Assembly: GCA_977017575.1 (NCBI GenBank)
Contig: CDRNVI010000021.1
Span: forward strand, 620,001-684,000
Reading direction: 5' to 3'
DNA length: 64,000 bases
Source: Paramoeba atlantica
Taxonomy: Eukaryota > Discosea
Positions 51,575 through 60,603 of the stretch are shown here, piece after piece. The position numbers and the translations under genes were made by a program. Under the pieces are notes generated by a model. It had not been told where the DNA came from. It saw only the letters and a program-made list of their open reading frames with translations, and made no database searches. How positions within the stretch are numbered: position 1 is the stretch's first letter; each line of letters begins with the position of its first letter.

Positions 51575-52477
51575 ATGTCATTTTCTGCACTTGTGTTCTC
51601 GTTCTTCATCCAGAAATATTTTATTGGTTTCCACCTTTTCGTCTGCTTTTCTCACTGTCAAACCAAGGAATCGTACGACTCCCTGCGGAGTTCCAAAATT
51701 GGTGGGTCTAACTTGCCTCTCCATTTGCAAATGTCCCGCTTATTCCAACCTATTCGGAATCCTCACCCCTCGTGGAAGGAAGGAACACACGCTAGTACCT
51801 GGTATGGAATCGGTATAAGCAATAGTACAATCCGAATCAACTTGGCTGGTATCGGCAATCATACTCGTTTTCGTGGATCTCTTCACTGGTCTCACATGCC
51901 GCATGGAGTGGAGTTAATATCACTCCATAAGAATCTTTTCAATGGAACTCTGCCCTTAGGTTTGCTTCCCGATAGTATAAAAGAAATGTACGTCTCGCAG
52001 AACCGGTTTTCTGGAAGGCTTGCTTTGGATGAGCTTCCCGCCTCTATTGAGTTTGCTGATTTCTCTGAGAACCTTTTTTACGGAAATTTGCAATTAGAAA
52101 ATCTTCCTCAAGGGTTGGTATCTCTGAATGTAAACCATAATCAGTTTCAGCATGGTCTTGAACTATCGCAGTTGCCTCTGTCGTTGCAGGAGTTAGACGT
52201 CGGTCATAATCAGCTCACTGGTGAAATTTGCCTGTCTTGCCTTCCCAAGCAGATGAGTCTCATTATTATCTCTCACAATCATTTGAGTGGTCTTATCGAT
52301 CTTATATCGCTGCCTGAATCTATGTCACACCTTGATTTGTCATCGAATCAATTTACTGGACATGTTGATTTGGAATTAATTTTTATTCCTGCAATCAATG
52401 TTGATTTTTCCCGTAATTTTTTATCTTTTGAGGGCGTAAGACATTCGCGATATATTTGCGAGCCACAAAAAACGTAA
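51575..52477 (+). CDS. Leucine-rich repeat protein, paralogue 8 (cap cysteines lost)
   Basis: 300 aa. It opens with a long hydrophobic leader (FSALVFSFFIQKYFIGFHLF, then VCFSHCQ), the best signal-peptide candidate in the family. The cap follows: LRSSKIGGSNLPLHLQMSRL, then HPSWKEGTHASTWYGIGISN, where both cap cysteines are replaced and WxGVxC has become WYGIGI. About nine regular LRRs follow (LALDELPASIEFADFSEN, LDLSSNQFTGHVDLE). Loss of the cap disulphide in a protein with a secretory leader is unexpected. Confidence 0.85.
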   Translation: MSFSALVFSFFIQKYFIGFHLFVCFSHCQTKESYDSLRSSKIGGSNLPLHLQMSRLFQPIRNPHPSWKEGTHASTWYGIGISNSTIRINLAGIGNHTRFRGSLHWSHMPHGVELISLHKNLFNGTLPLGLLPDSIKEMYVSQNRFSGRLALDELPASIEFADFSENLFYGNLQLENLPQGLVSLNVNHNQFQHGLELSQLPLSLQELDVGHNQLTGEICLSCLPKQMSLIIISHNHLSGLIDLISLPESMSHLDLSSNQFTGHVDLELIFIPAINVDFSRNFLSFEGVRHSRYICEPQKT

Positions 52478-52748
52478 AAAAAATGAGTACTTCTTGACCA
52501 AATGAGCACTTGACCAGAAGAATAGATAACTTTTCCCATTTTGGTCTGTATGCATTAAAAGTTTTAAATTGCCTGGAAAATTGCATTAACCCTCTTGGTG
52601 TTAATTGAACTGTTTTATTTTTTTGTAAGAAATAGATCATATGAAAAACTTTTCAAATCTTGTCTTCAAGTCTTTAAAAAAGAGGAGCAACAACTCTTAA
52701 AAAGCCAAAATATAATCTTTCTTACTTTTGAACTTCCACATAAACATA

Positions 52749-54842
52749 ATGTCTCAACCGCTATCTGGTGAAGAGTCCAATGAGGATTTGACCTGTGTGA
52801 ACTATCTTAGGGCTCTCTCTGTGGACTGTGTCCAAGCCGCAAACTCCGGTCACCCAGGGATGCCTCTCGGTATGGCTCCAGCAGCGTACATTCTCTTTAC
52901 TGAATTTCTAAAATTCGATCCCTTGAAGCCGAATTGGTTTGATCGTGACCGATTTGTTCTGTCCAACGGTCACGGCTCCGCGTTGCTTTACTCCTTGTTG
53001 CATCTCTCAGGGTACAACCTCTCCATGGAGGACCTAAAACAATTTCGCCAACTGCACTCCAAGACTCCCGGACATCCCGAGCGTGGCGTCACGGATGGGG
53101 TGGAGGTCACCACGGGACCTCTGGGACAAGGCATTGCGAATGCGGTCGGGATGTGCATCGCGGAGGCCCACCTTCGTGCTAAGTTTTGTGCTAAGGTCGT
53201 GGATCACTACACGTACGTGTTCTGCGGGGATGGCTGTTTAATGGAGGGCGTTGGCCAGGAAGCGCTCTCCCTTGCGGGTCATCTGGGTCTGGAAAAGCTG
53301 GTCATTATCTATGATGACAATGGGATCTCTATTGACGGCTCGACGGATTTGTCCTACACGGAGAAGAAGACGGAGAAATATGCCGCACTGGGGTTTCATT
53401 GTATTGTCGTGCCTAATGGGGACTCTGACTTAGACAGTATTCGCAAGGCCTTGCGCAGCGCGAACACCTCTCGTGGCAAGCCGACCATGATTTTCTTGTC
53501 TACCACGATTGGGTACGGGTCCGAAATGAAGGGAACCGCCAAGGTTCACGGTGCGCCTCTCGGGGTGGAGGGTGTCAAGAAAATGAAAGCAAACTTTGGG
53601 CTGGACCCCGAGAAATCGTTTTACTTGCCGGAGAACGTGCTAGCGCGGTTTCGCCAAGCGGGTACGCGTGGGTGTGAGAAACGAGCGCAGTGGGAAACAC
53701 GAGAGCAGGATTTCTCTGCCGCTGACCCTTCTCTCGGTGCTCTCTTTCGAAGTTTCGTGCAAGGGGAATTTCCATCCGGGTGGGAGGAGGCGCTCCCCGT
53801 CAACGCCTCCCCCGTCGCGACCCGTAAAGCCAGCGAGCTCTGTCTCTCCTCTCTCGTTCCCCGAATCCAGAACCTCCTCGGGGGCAGTGCTGACCTCACC
53901 GGGTCCAACCTCACCCAAGTCGCCTCCCAGACCGGGTTCCAAAAATCCTCCGAGCACGGGCGCTACCTCTACTACGGCGTCCGTGAGCACGCCATGGCGG
54001 CCATCTGCAACGGCATCGCCGCCCACGGAGGTCTCATCCCCTACTGCGGCACCTTTCTCAATTTTATCGGCTACGCCCTCGGGGCCGTCCGTCTCTCCGC
54101 GCTCGCCGCCCTTGGCGTGATCTACGTCGCCACCCATGACAGCATCGCGCTCGGGGAGGACGGCCCCACGCACCAGCCCGTGGAGCTCCCCACCGTGCTG
54201 CGCGCGATGCCCAACCTCCACCTCTTTCGCCCCGCGGACCAAACCGAGACCTCCGCGTGCTGGGCGCTCGCGCTGAAGGCACGCACGACGCCCAGTGTGC
54301 TGTGTCTCACCCGCCAGGCCCTCCCCCCCCTCCCGGGGACCCACGCCGCGGGGGTAGCCCGCGGGGGGTATGTCGTGGCCCAGGGGTCGGGGTTTAACAC
54401 GGCCATGGAGACCGCAGAGAAGATGGAGAATAACAACAGTAACCACAACAACCGTATTGTGTTACTCTCCACAGGGTCGGAACTTCACCTCTGCGTGAAG
54501 GCGAGTGAGGGGTTAATGGCAGCGACCCCGGGCCTTCACGTGCGGGTGGTGTCGATGCCCTGTATGGGGTTATTCGCGGCACAGTCTCGGGAGTACCGTA
54601 AGGGGGTACTCCCGGAGGGGGTGCCGGTGTTAGCCGTGGAGGCGTGGAGTAGCCAGCCTTGGGGGTGTTATGCCCACGCGGTGGTGGGGTTGGATCGCTG
54701 GGGGGAGAGTGCCCCGGGGGAGAAGTGTCTCGCGACGTTGGGGTTCACTGTGGAGTCGGTGGTGGAAAAGGCAAAGGCGCTGGTGGCGTACTATGGAGGG
54801 TCCAGGCCCGCCCCCGTGGGTCGTGAGTTTGTGGAGCTGTAG
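52749..54842 (+). CDS. Transketolase
   Basis: 697 aa thiamine-diphosphate enzyme of the pentose-phosphate pathway. Motifs in order: ANSGHPGMPLGMAPAAY, LSNGHGSALLYSLLHLSGY, TTGPLGQGIANAVG, CGDGCLMEGVGQEA with VIIYDDN (ThDP/metal site), VREHAMAAICNGIAAHG (catalytic Glu) and ALGEDGPTHQPVE. The start is the first ATG, MSQPLSGEESNED, after a T/C-rich tract. The C-terminus ends REFVEL, not the SKL-type glycosome signal known from trypanosomatid transketolases, so a cytosolic place is likely. Coding strand C-rich about 53760-54260, then G-rich to the stop; the first kilobase is balanced. Confidence 0.96.
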   Translation: MSQPLSGEESNEDLTCVNYLRALSVDCVQAANSGHPGMPLGMAPAAYILFTEFLKFDPLKPNWFDRDRFVLSNGHGSALLYSLLHLSGYNLSMEDLKQFRQLHSKTPGHPERGVTDGVEVTTGPLGQGIANAVGMCIAEAHLRAKFCAKVVDHYTYVFCGDGCLMEGVGQEALSLAGHLGLEKLVIIYDDNGISIDGSTDLSYTEKKTEKYAALGFHCIVVPNGDSDLDSIRKALRSANTSRGKPTMIFLSTTIGYGSEMKGTAKVHGAPLGVEGVKKMKANFGLDPEKSFYLPENVLARFRQAGTRGCEKRAQWETREQDFSAADPSLGALFRSFVQGEFPSGWEEALPVNASPVATRKASELCLSSLVPRIQNLLGGSADLTGSNLTQVASQTGFQKSSEHGRYLYYGVREHAMAAICNGIAAHGGLIPYCGTFLNFIGYALGAVRLSALAALGVIYVATHDSIALGEDGPTHQPVELPTVLRAMPNLHLFRPADQTETSACWALALKARTTPSVLCLTRQALPPLPGTHAAGVARGGYVVAQGSGFNTAMETAEKMENNNSNHNNRIVLLSTGSELHLCVKASEGLMAATPGLHVRVVSMPCMGLFAAQSREYRKGVLPEGVPVLAVEAWSSQPWGCYAHAVVGLDRWGESAPGEKCLATLGFTVESVVEKAKALVAYYGGSRPAPVGREFVEL

Positions 54843-55412
54843 AGCTCTAAGGAGTTTTGGATTGCTGTGGAGGTGGGAAGAGGGTAGTAAAGTCTTGCGC
54901 GATGTGAGTCTGGGCGGGTTGCATGTGTTGAGCGAAGAGAAAAACAGTTGTTTCTTGTGGTAACAGGTAGTTCGGTGATTTTTCGGGGTCGTTACGTTGG
55001 TTGTGGTTCTAGTGTGTATGATGCGTCTGGAGCTTATGAAGTAAATTCCAGTGTTGGTTTCTTGCGACATAGAGCGGACTGGGCTTAACCTTTATCATTA
55101 GTTGCACGAGGGTATTTATGACGCTGAACGTCGTTAAGGTTACTTATTTTCTAAGTTTCATGTTGCATTCTATTGTACACGATTTTTTATCTCGTTACGT
55201 ATTTTGATTGCATTTTCCTTATTTCTTACTGGCTTCTCTCTGCAAACCTATCATACAGTACTCTTGTATTTTTTAAAGTTAAATTTTCACAATGACTGCC
55301 TTTGCTTCCTACACTTTGCAAAGTGTCACTTCGTTCCCCTGCATCGGTCTCCTGACTAACGGTACAGACCTGATACAGGTCTCATGGTCCGACCACTGAT
55401 AGTATTTTTGAC
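54843..55412. other. Spacer upstream of the JmjC gene
   Basis: A 35-codon frame from an ATG at 55292 ends at 55399, but likely acceptor AGs at about 55367 and 55377 would exclude its start from the mRNA. The dyad GACCTGATACAGGTC lies at 55366-55380. Nothing else supported. Confidence 0.4.
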
Positions 55413-56225
55413 ATGCGTCGTCGCCTTCTGCAACACATAACTATGTCTCGTACACCTTTTGTGTTACGCCGTGCTTGTACTCAATGGTCCTGCGCCACTC
55501 GATGGTGGAGTCAGCCCGCGCGTTCCCCTTTGCTTTCCGCGCTTCATAACTTACCCTACCTCTTTGCGCATCGCAGTCCTAGTTCCCTCTTTGGACACTT
55601 CACCGAGGAACGGCTTCGTGTGAGTTTCCGCGATGCTCTTGAACTTGGATTGCTTCCCGGGACTACACACTGCTCGGGTCCGCAACTCGATGGATTCTGG
55701 TATTACTTAAGTACCCCTTTGCCGCGGAGTCTTCATCCGCATATTCCACTGCACAGAGTTGGATTAAATATTCCTTTCGACTCATTGCGAGTGAATTTGT
55801 GGTCAGGGGTGGGAGTGCACACGGCTACCCACCGTGATGGAGATCACATGCACAATCTGTTCCTCCAAGTTCGTGGAGAAAAGGCGTTTGCGTTGGTTTC
55901 GCCGAAATACAGCCCGGAAATGGAACCAATAGATCGATTCGGGATGTCGAATGCAAGTGATTTGTCTCTTTTCGAAGAGTTAGCAAAGCGAGACAAAGGT
56001 GTTTCTGCTTCAGGAAATGTAGTTATGAGTAAGTCGAACCCCAATAAAGAGAGACCTGCTAATTTTGCTGAGTTTGATGTTCAGTCTTATTCTGACTTCC
56101 CGATCCATAGCTCATTACTACATACTGGAGACATACTTTACGTCCCTCCAGGTTGGTGGCATGAATTTAAGGCCCCTCAAGACAACCCTACACACAGTGT
56201 ATCTCTCTCCTGTTGGTTTCGGTGA
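55413..56225 (+). CDS. JmjC/cupin-8 oxygenase, JMJD7-like
   Basis: 270 aa 2-oxoglutarate/Fe(II) oxygenase. The cupin core is plain: LRVNLWSGVGVHTATHRDGD, then HMHNLFLQVRGEKAFALVSP (HxD iron ligands) and TGDILYVPPGWWHEF (distal His). Spacing is that of small JmjC hydroxylases such as JMJD7 or TYW5 rather than histone demethylases with PHD domains. The Arg-rich start MRRRLLQHITMSRTPFVLRR suggests mitochondrial import; a second ATG at residue 11 is possible. The substrate cannot be told from sequence. Confidence 0.85.
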   Translation: MRRRLLQHITMSRTPFVLRRACTQWSCATRWWSQPARSPLLSALHNLPYLFAHRSPSSLFGHFTEERLRVSFRDALELGLLPGTTHCSGPQLDGFWYYLSTPLPRSLHPHIPLHRVGLNIPFDSLRVNLWSGVGVHTATHRDGDHMHNLFLQVRGEKAFALVSPKYSPEMEPIDRFGMSNASDLSLFEELAKRDKGVSASGNVVMSKSNPNKERPANFAEFDVQSYSDFPIHSSLLHTGDILYVPPGWWHEFKAPQDNPTHSVSLSCWFR

Positions 56226-56604
56226 TTACTCTGCAAACATCATGTCAAATGAAGTCCAATGGTCATGTAGCATAGATACATCATACCTAGTCTGATGTAG
56301 TTACGTAGTACGTAACTGTACCTTGTTTGCTTTTTCTCGTACACTGTGTGTGCATGTATGTTTCAACACTCTACGTACCCCCCTCTTCGAACACATTAAA
56401 CATCCTTCTTTTGTGATGCAGTTTAATATTATACCCTACTCTACCTGGACACATGCGAACTAATTCTCTTGGGCTTGTACGGGAGATCAATGCATATCCG
56501 TATACAGGAGTTAGCGAGGTACGAAACGGGTACTACAACTTTTTTTGTTGGCGCCTTCCTTAGTGCATTGTGTGTTGAAAGTCCACATACATTGATATTC
56601 TAGT
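56226..56604. other. Spacer without visible gene
   Basis: TGTAGTTACGTAGTACGTAA near 56296 forms a small dyad. A T-rich tract near 56530-56550 may carry the acceptor for the next gene. Confidence 0.4.
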
Positions 56605-59265
56605 ATGTGTGGAATTTCTTGTTTCTTGGGGTTTCTCTGCCAAGATTGTGAAAAAGTTTTCCTGAACGTTTCTTCGAAATTCCTTCCTTCGAAACAGCAA
56701 ACTGTGCCCGACATTATCATTCGAGGACTTCGTAGTAGAGGTCCCGATCACATTCAAAGCATTCAGCTTTCTTCTGAGGAAGAAGCAAACTTGCTATCAG
56801 AACGACAAGGTCTTCTTATTTGTTCCGTGCTGTCAATGAGAAACACTCCTGTAGTACCCCAACCTATACATAACGCTGATTTCGTTCTATCATGGAATGG
56901 TGAGATGTTTGGGCTTGATAAGACTCTCCATAATTCAAGAAATCTTTCTTCTCCCTCTCTTGACGAGTCTGATACGCGCTGGGTCGAAAAACATCTAGAG
57001 AAAATAGTATTAAATCATTATTCTGATGTTCAAAAGCAGCATGATCAATTTCTAAATTTTGAAAATTCTTCTTCTAAAAGTTGTTTTGTGGATACTGGAT
57101 GTCATAGTCAGCAAAAGATTCGTGGTCAATCCCACTGTTTATGTGAAATATGTGCTCCTCATGCTTTAGCAAAGGATTTCGTCGAGTTCTTAGAGTGCAT
57201 TCAAGGTCCATACGCCTTCGTGGTCTTTTTTCCTCGTTACCGCATGCTTTGCTATGGAAGAGATCCAATGGGGCGTCGAAGTTTACTACGAAGGACAGTC
57301 GTAGTTGAAAGACAAGGCGCTTTCGGTACAAAAAAGCTACGCTACCTTCTATCAATTTCATCTATTGTTCCACCATTTCCTTCTTTGGAGTCCAGTACTT
57401 TTGATGGTGTTGAGGTCACTGAAGTTTCTGTCAATGGGATGTATTACCACATTCTTCCCCACACAGGTTCACAGAAAAACATGCCCCGTGACGAAGCCTT
57501 GATTTGTTCTTCCTGTATCCTTGAAAATGGAAAAGTCCGTAGTCTTGTTTCCGTACAGAAAGATTGTGTTATATCCTACAATGATCTGACATCGGAAAAT
57601 GCGAAGACAGTCGCCAGGCGAAATTCAACAAGCTTAAGTGAGTCTTTGGCTTCTAACTCGTCGCCTGATCAACAAGTAGATACCGAAAACATTGATTCAA
57701 CCAATTGGGTCATCTTTAACATGAATGGAGTTGAGTCCGAAATCAAGGAATATTGTGTTCCATGGGCTCAGCCTCCTCTCAGAACACATCCTCTTAGTGA
57801 TACTGCATGGGAAGACGCAAAACTATGCGAACCCGTCATCAATAATTATGATAAAAGTATGAATACATCTTCGCCTTTGCACGACGTCGTATCGGGGTCT
57901 CTAAAAGAGTATTACTTTCTTTCTCTTCAACGTGCGGTACGTTGCCGCATTCAAGGGGCTCCTCAGCCGATCGGCATTCTTTTCTCCGGAGGACTTGACT
58001 GCATGGTTCTTGCCGCGCTGACCGCACTGGTGCTAAGAGAGGAAAACGCAAAGGACGTAAAACTTGATTCTTCTACCTCTGTTTTGCCTATTGAACTTCT
58101 CAACGTGGCCTTTACAGATTTTCCTGAATACACTCCTGACCGTATCAGCGCTCGTGACGGCTACAAGGAGCTCTGCCAAAGATTCTCTCCAGATGAATTC
58201 ACTTTAATTTGTATCGATATTCCTTCTTCCGAGGTTAGTGATAATCAATCACAAATTCTCAGTTTAATTAAGCCTTCAAGCACGGTAATGGATCTAAATA
58301 TTGCTACAGCAATTTGGTTTGCGGCTCGTGGTAAAGGCATTCAAGTTAAGTCGATAGACCAACTTGAAGACAATAAATCAAATACTACCTCCACAAACAG
58401 TTTATTTTGTGGCACTGTTTCCGGGACTAATTGCCATAAACTGCTGTGTGATTCAGAGAATTCTTTAAAGTTTGAATGCTTATGTGCGATTCTGAATCAT
58501 TCAAACAATCGTGGACTGGGACAAGATGAAGCCAGTGGAAAATTTCGCCTTAGTGAACTTGGAAAACATTATTCGATTCCCTATCGCCAATACGGTTACG
58601 CTAAACTTTCGCGGTACTTACAAGATGCACAAAAGGAAGGGATATGTCATCTTGGTTACGATCAATTTGGGCCTTTTATAGCTGCTGGTGGAAGACTTAA
58701 AAAGGATCACGAAGTGTCATCCTCTAAAGAGGATTTTTCATCATCAAAGTGTGATGCCCGTATGCCTTTCCTTTCTGATACAGTTATCCGAAAATCGTCG
58801 AACTCCGAACATTACACTTCCACTTGTCGTGTGCTATTATGTGGAAGTGGAGCGGACGAAACTCTTGGGGGATATGCGAGATATCGCACAGCTTTTCATC
58901 GGAATGGGTACGCGGGAGTTCGCGCCGAACTTAACAAAGATTGTGCACGGTTGTGGAAACGTAATTTAGGTAGAGATGATCGAATTACATCCGATTGGAG
59001 TCGTGAATTGCGCACTCCTTACTTGGACGAAAATGTGCTACAATGCCTCTTCACGCACGCTACTTCCTTTGCAGACTTATGTGATTTCGACCTTCCTCCA
59101 GGGCAGGGAGATAAGAAGCTTTTACGTGGAATAGCAAAAGATCTTGGACTGGACGGTGCCTCAGGTCGACTGAAAAGGGCTATTCAATTCGGATCTCGGA
59201 TTGCTAACAATAAAATAAAGGGAACCGCTCGTCTGGATACACAGGCGAATAAGCTTCTAGCTTAA
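56605..59265 (+). CDS. Asparagine synthetase domain protein 1 (ASNSD1)
   Basis: 886 aa. The start MCGISCFLG exposes the glutaminase nucleophile Cys2; SRGPDH and SWNGEMFG complete the class II amidotransferase half. The ATP-pyrophosphatase half has the PP-loop FSGGLDCMV (SGGxDC instead of the usual SGGxDS), LLNVAFTDF, VLLCGSGADETLGGYARYR and NLGRDDRITSDWSRELRTPY, ending KRAIQFGSRIA, all in ASNSD1 order. It is longer than human ASNSD1 (about 640 aa) because of low-complexity inserts near residues 140-170, 330-420 and 590-720. The biochemical role of ASNSD1 is not well settled. Confidence 0.93.
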   Translation: MCGISCFLGFLCQDCEKVFLNVSSKFLPSKQQTVPDIIIRGLRSRGPDHIQSIQLSSEEEANLLSERQGLLICSVLSMRNTPVVPQPIHNADFVLSWNGEMFGLDKTLHNSRNLSSPSLDESDTRWVEKHLEKIVLNHYSDVQKQHDQFLNFENSSSKSCFVDTGCHSQQKIRGQSHCLCEICAPHALAKDFVEFLECIQGPYAFVVFFPRYRMLCYGRDPMGRRSLLRRTVVVERQGAFGTKKLRYLLSISSIVPPFPSLESSTFDGVEVTEVSVNGMYYHILPHTGSQKNMPRDEALICSSCILENGKVRSLVSVQKDCVISYNDLTSENAKTVARRNSTSLSESLASNSSPDQQVDTENIDSTNWVIFNMNGVESEIKEYCVPWAQPPLRTHPLSDTAWEDAKLCEPVINNYDKSMNTSSPLHDVVSGSLKEYYFLSLQRAVRCRIQGAPQPIGILFSGGLDCMVLAALTALVLREENAKDVKLDSSTSVLPIELLNVAFTDFPEYTPDRISARDGYKELCQRFSPDEFTLICIDIPSSEVSDNQSQILSLIKPSSTVMDLNIATAIWFAARGKGIQVKSIDQLEDNKSNTTSTNSLFCGTVSGTNCHKLLCDSENSLKFECLCAILNHSNNRGLGQDEASGKFRLSELGKHYSIPYRQYGYAKLSRYLQDAQKEGICHLGYDQFGPFIAAGGRLKKDHEVSSSKEDFSSSKCDARMPFLSDTVIRKSSNSEHYTSTCRVLLCGSGADETLGGYARYRTAFHRNGYAGVRAELNKDCARLWKRNLGRDDRITSDWSRELRTPYLDENVLQCLFTHATSFADLCDFDLPPGQGDKKLLRGIAKDLGLDGASGRLKRAIQFGSRIANNKIKGTARLDTQANKLLA

Positions 59266-59487
59266 TTTTGTCATGCATACACATTTTCAGGAATCCCCTT
59301 AACTTCTTTTATTTCTTTTACTTTGAAAGTTCTGTTGCAACCCCTTGAAAAAAATGGACCTTACTGCAATTACAAGTCGGGAAAAAACGTACGAATAATT
59401 TTTTTAGGTTTTTCAGCAAGTAGTTGTCTTTTTTAACCAAAAGCTTATTTTCCGTCAGTTTTCTGTTCTGTTCTTAACCTTTTCAAC

Positions 59488-60330
59488 ATGCTTCGAACAT
59501 TCTTATTTGTGAACACATGGGACAGTCAACCAGCAAAGAACATCAAAACGCGCGGAAAAAAAGTTAGTGGATTGGTGCTTCCACCTTTATTCCTATTGCA
59601 GAAATTGCTCTCTAACGTGACTGGCAAACCCCCAGAGTGGGACCTCGAAGAGGAAGTTTGTGAATGGGGTGGATTAACTTGTGACGAAGAAAAACAAGTA
59701 ATCCGCATTTCCTGGGAAGGAATGAAATTGAAAGGCACATTGTCGTGGAAAAATCTTCCCCCCACCCTTACCGTGCTGCAGCTCGGCATTTACAATTTTG
59801 GAAATGAACTCACCGGTTCTGTAGAAACAAGCCTTCTGCCCGTTGACCTTCAAATGCTTCGCATTGATTCCAACTTGTTTTTTGGTCACTTGTCGTTGGC
59901 AGAGCTTCCTCCCGCACTTCTTCATCTCAGTGTATCATTTAACCAGTTCTCCCACAACCTGGACACCTCACGTCTGCCCCTTTCTCTGAGACGTCTACGG
60001 CTATCTCACAATGCCTTCCACGGGCCTCTTTGCCTTTCCTCTCTCCCTCCAGGGCTAAAGCTACTACAAGCCACAAACAATCATTTCGCAGGTGAACTCA
60101 TGCTGGGCTCCTTGCCTCCCCGTTTGGGTATTCTTCACTTACAATTCAACAGTTTTGTTGGTCATCTGGATATCACCCAGCTCCCTAACTCATTGCGCGA
60201 ACTTTTCGTGCACAACAACCGGTTAGAGGGAAAGTTGGATTTTTCTCGCTTACCTTCATTTCTTCAACTCTACAAGTTTTATAACAATTCTTTTGTAAAA
60301 TGTGAGACACCACTGAACGTTCAACTGTGA
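59488..60330 (+). CDS. Leucine-rich repeat protein, paralogue 9
   Basis: 280 aa. N-terminus MLRTFLFVNTWDSQPAKNIK, then a diverged cap KKVSGLVLPPLFLLQKLLSN and PEWDLEEEVCEWGGLTCDEE (both cysteines kept, SW changed to EW). About eight LRRs follow, more His/Phe-rich than in other members (LSLAELPPALLHLSVSFNQF, LDITQLPNSLRELFVHNN). It forms a pair with paralogue 10, 273 bp downstream. Confidence 0.86.
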   Translation: MLRTFLFVNTWDSQPAKNIKTRGKKVSGLVLPPLFLLQKLLSNVTGKPPEWDLEEEVCEWGGLTCDEEKQVIRISWEGMKLKGTLSWKNLPPTLTVLQLGIYNFGNELTGSVETSLLPVDLQMLRIDSNLFFGHLSLAELPPALLHLSVSFNQFSHNLDTSRLPLSLRRLRLSHNAFHGPLCLSSLPPGLKLLQATNNHFAGELMLGSLPPRLGILHLQFNSFVGHLDITQLPNSLRELFVHNNRLEGKLDFSRLPSFLQLYKFYNNSFVKCETPLNVQL

Positions 60331-60564
60331 TTAAAGAATTTCGAAAACGCTATGACTTTGTGGGACACACACTGAAAATATCACTCACGGGATTTTAACG
60401 AAAGTAAATCCTTGAAATGGATTTTATTTCATTTATTCTCATACATCGTGTTCTCACGTACCGGTAATATACCGAGTGATTTTCACCTGGAAAGTTATTG
60501 ATTGCACTTTAGTATCTAACTTATCGTTTTCTAAGAAAGCTTTCTAAATTTCAGTTTAGTTAAT

Positions 60565-60584
60565 ACATTTTATATCTCTTGCAG
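60565..60584 (+). promoter_or_regulatory. Probable trans-splice acceptor for LRR paralogue 10
   Basis: TACATTTTATATCTCTTGCAG ends in AG at 60583-60584, nineteen bases before the ATG at 60604, with no ATG between. Confidence 0.5.
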
Positions 60585-60603
60585 TATTTGCCTGCACTTT
60601 TTC

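Noticed and set aside
55292-55399. 35-codon ORF before the JmjC gene
   Set aside because: Likely splice acceptors lie downstream of its ATG, so it would not be in the mRNA.
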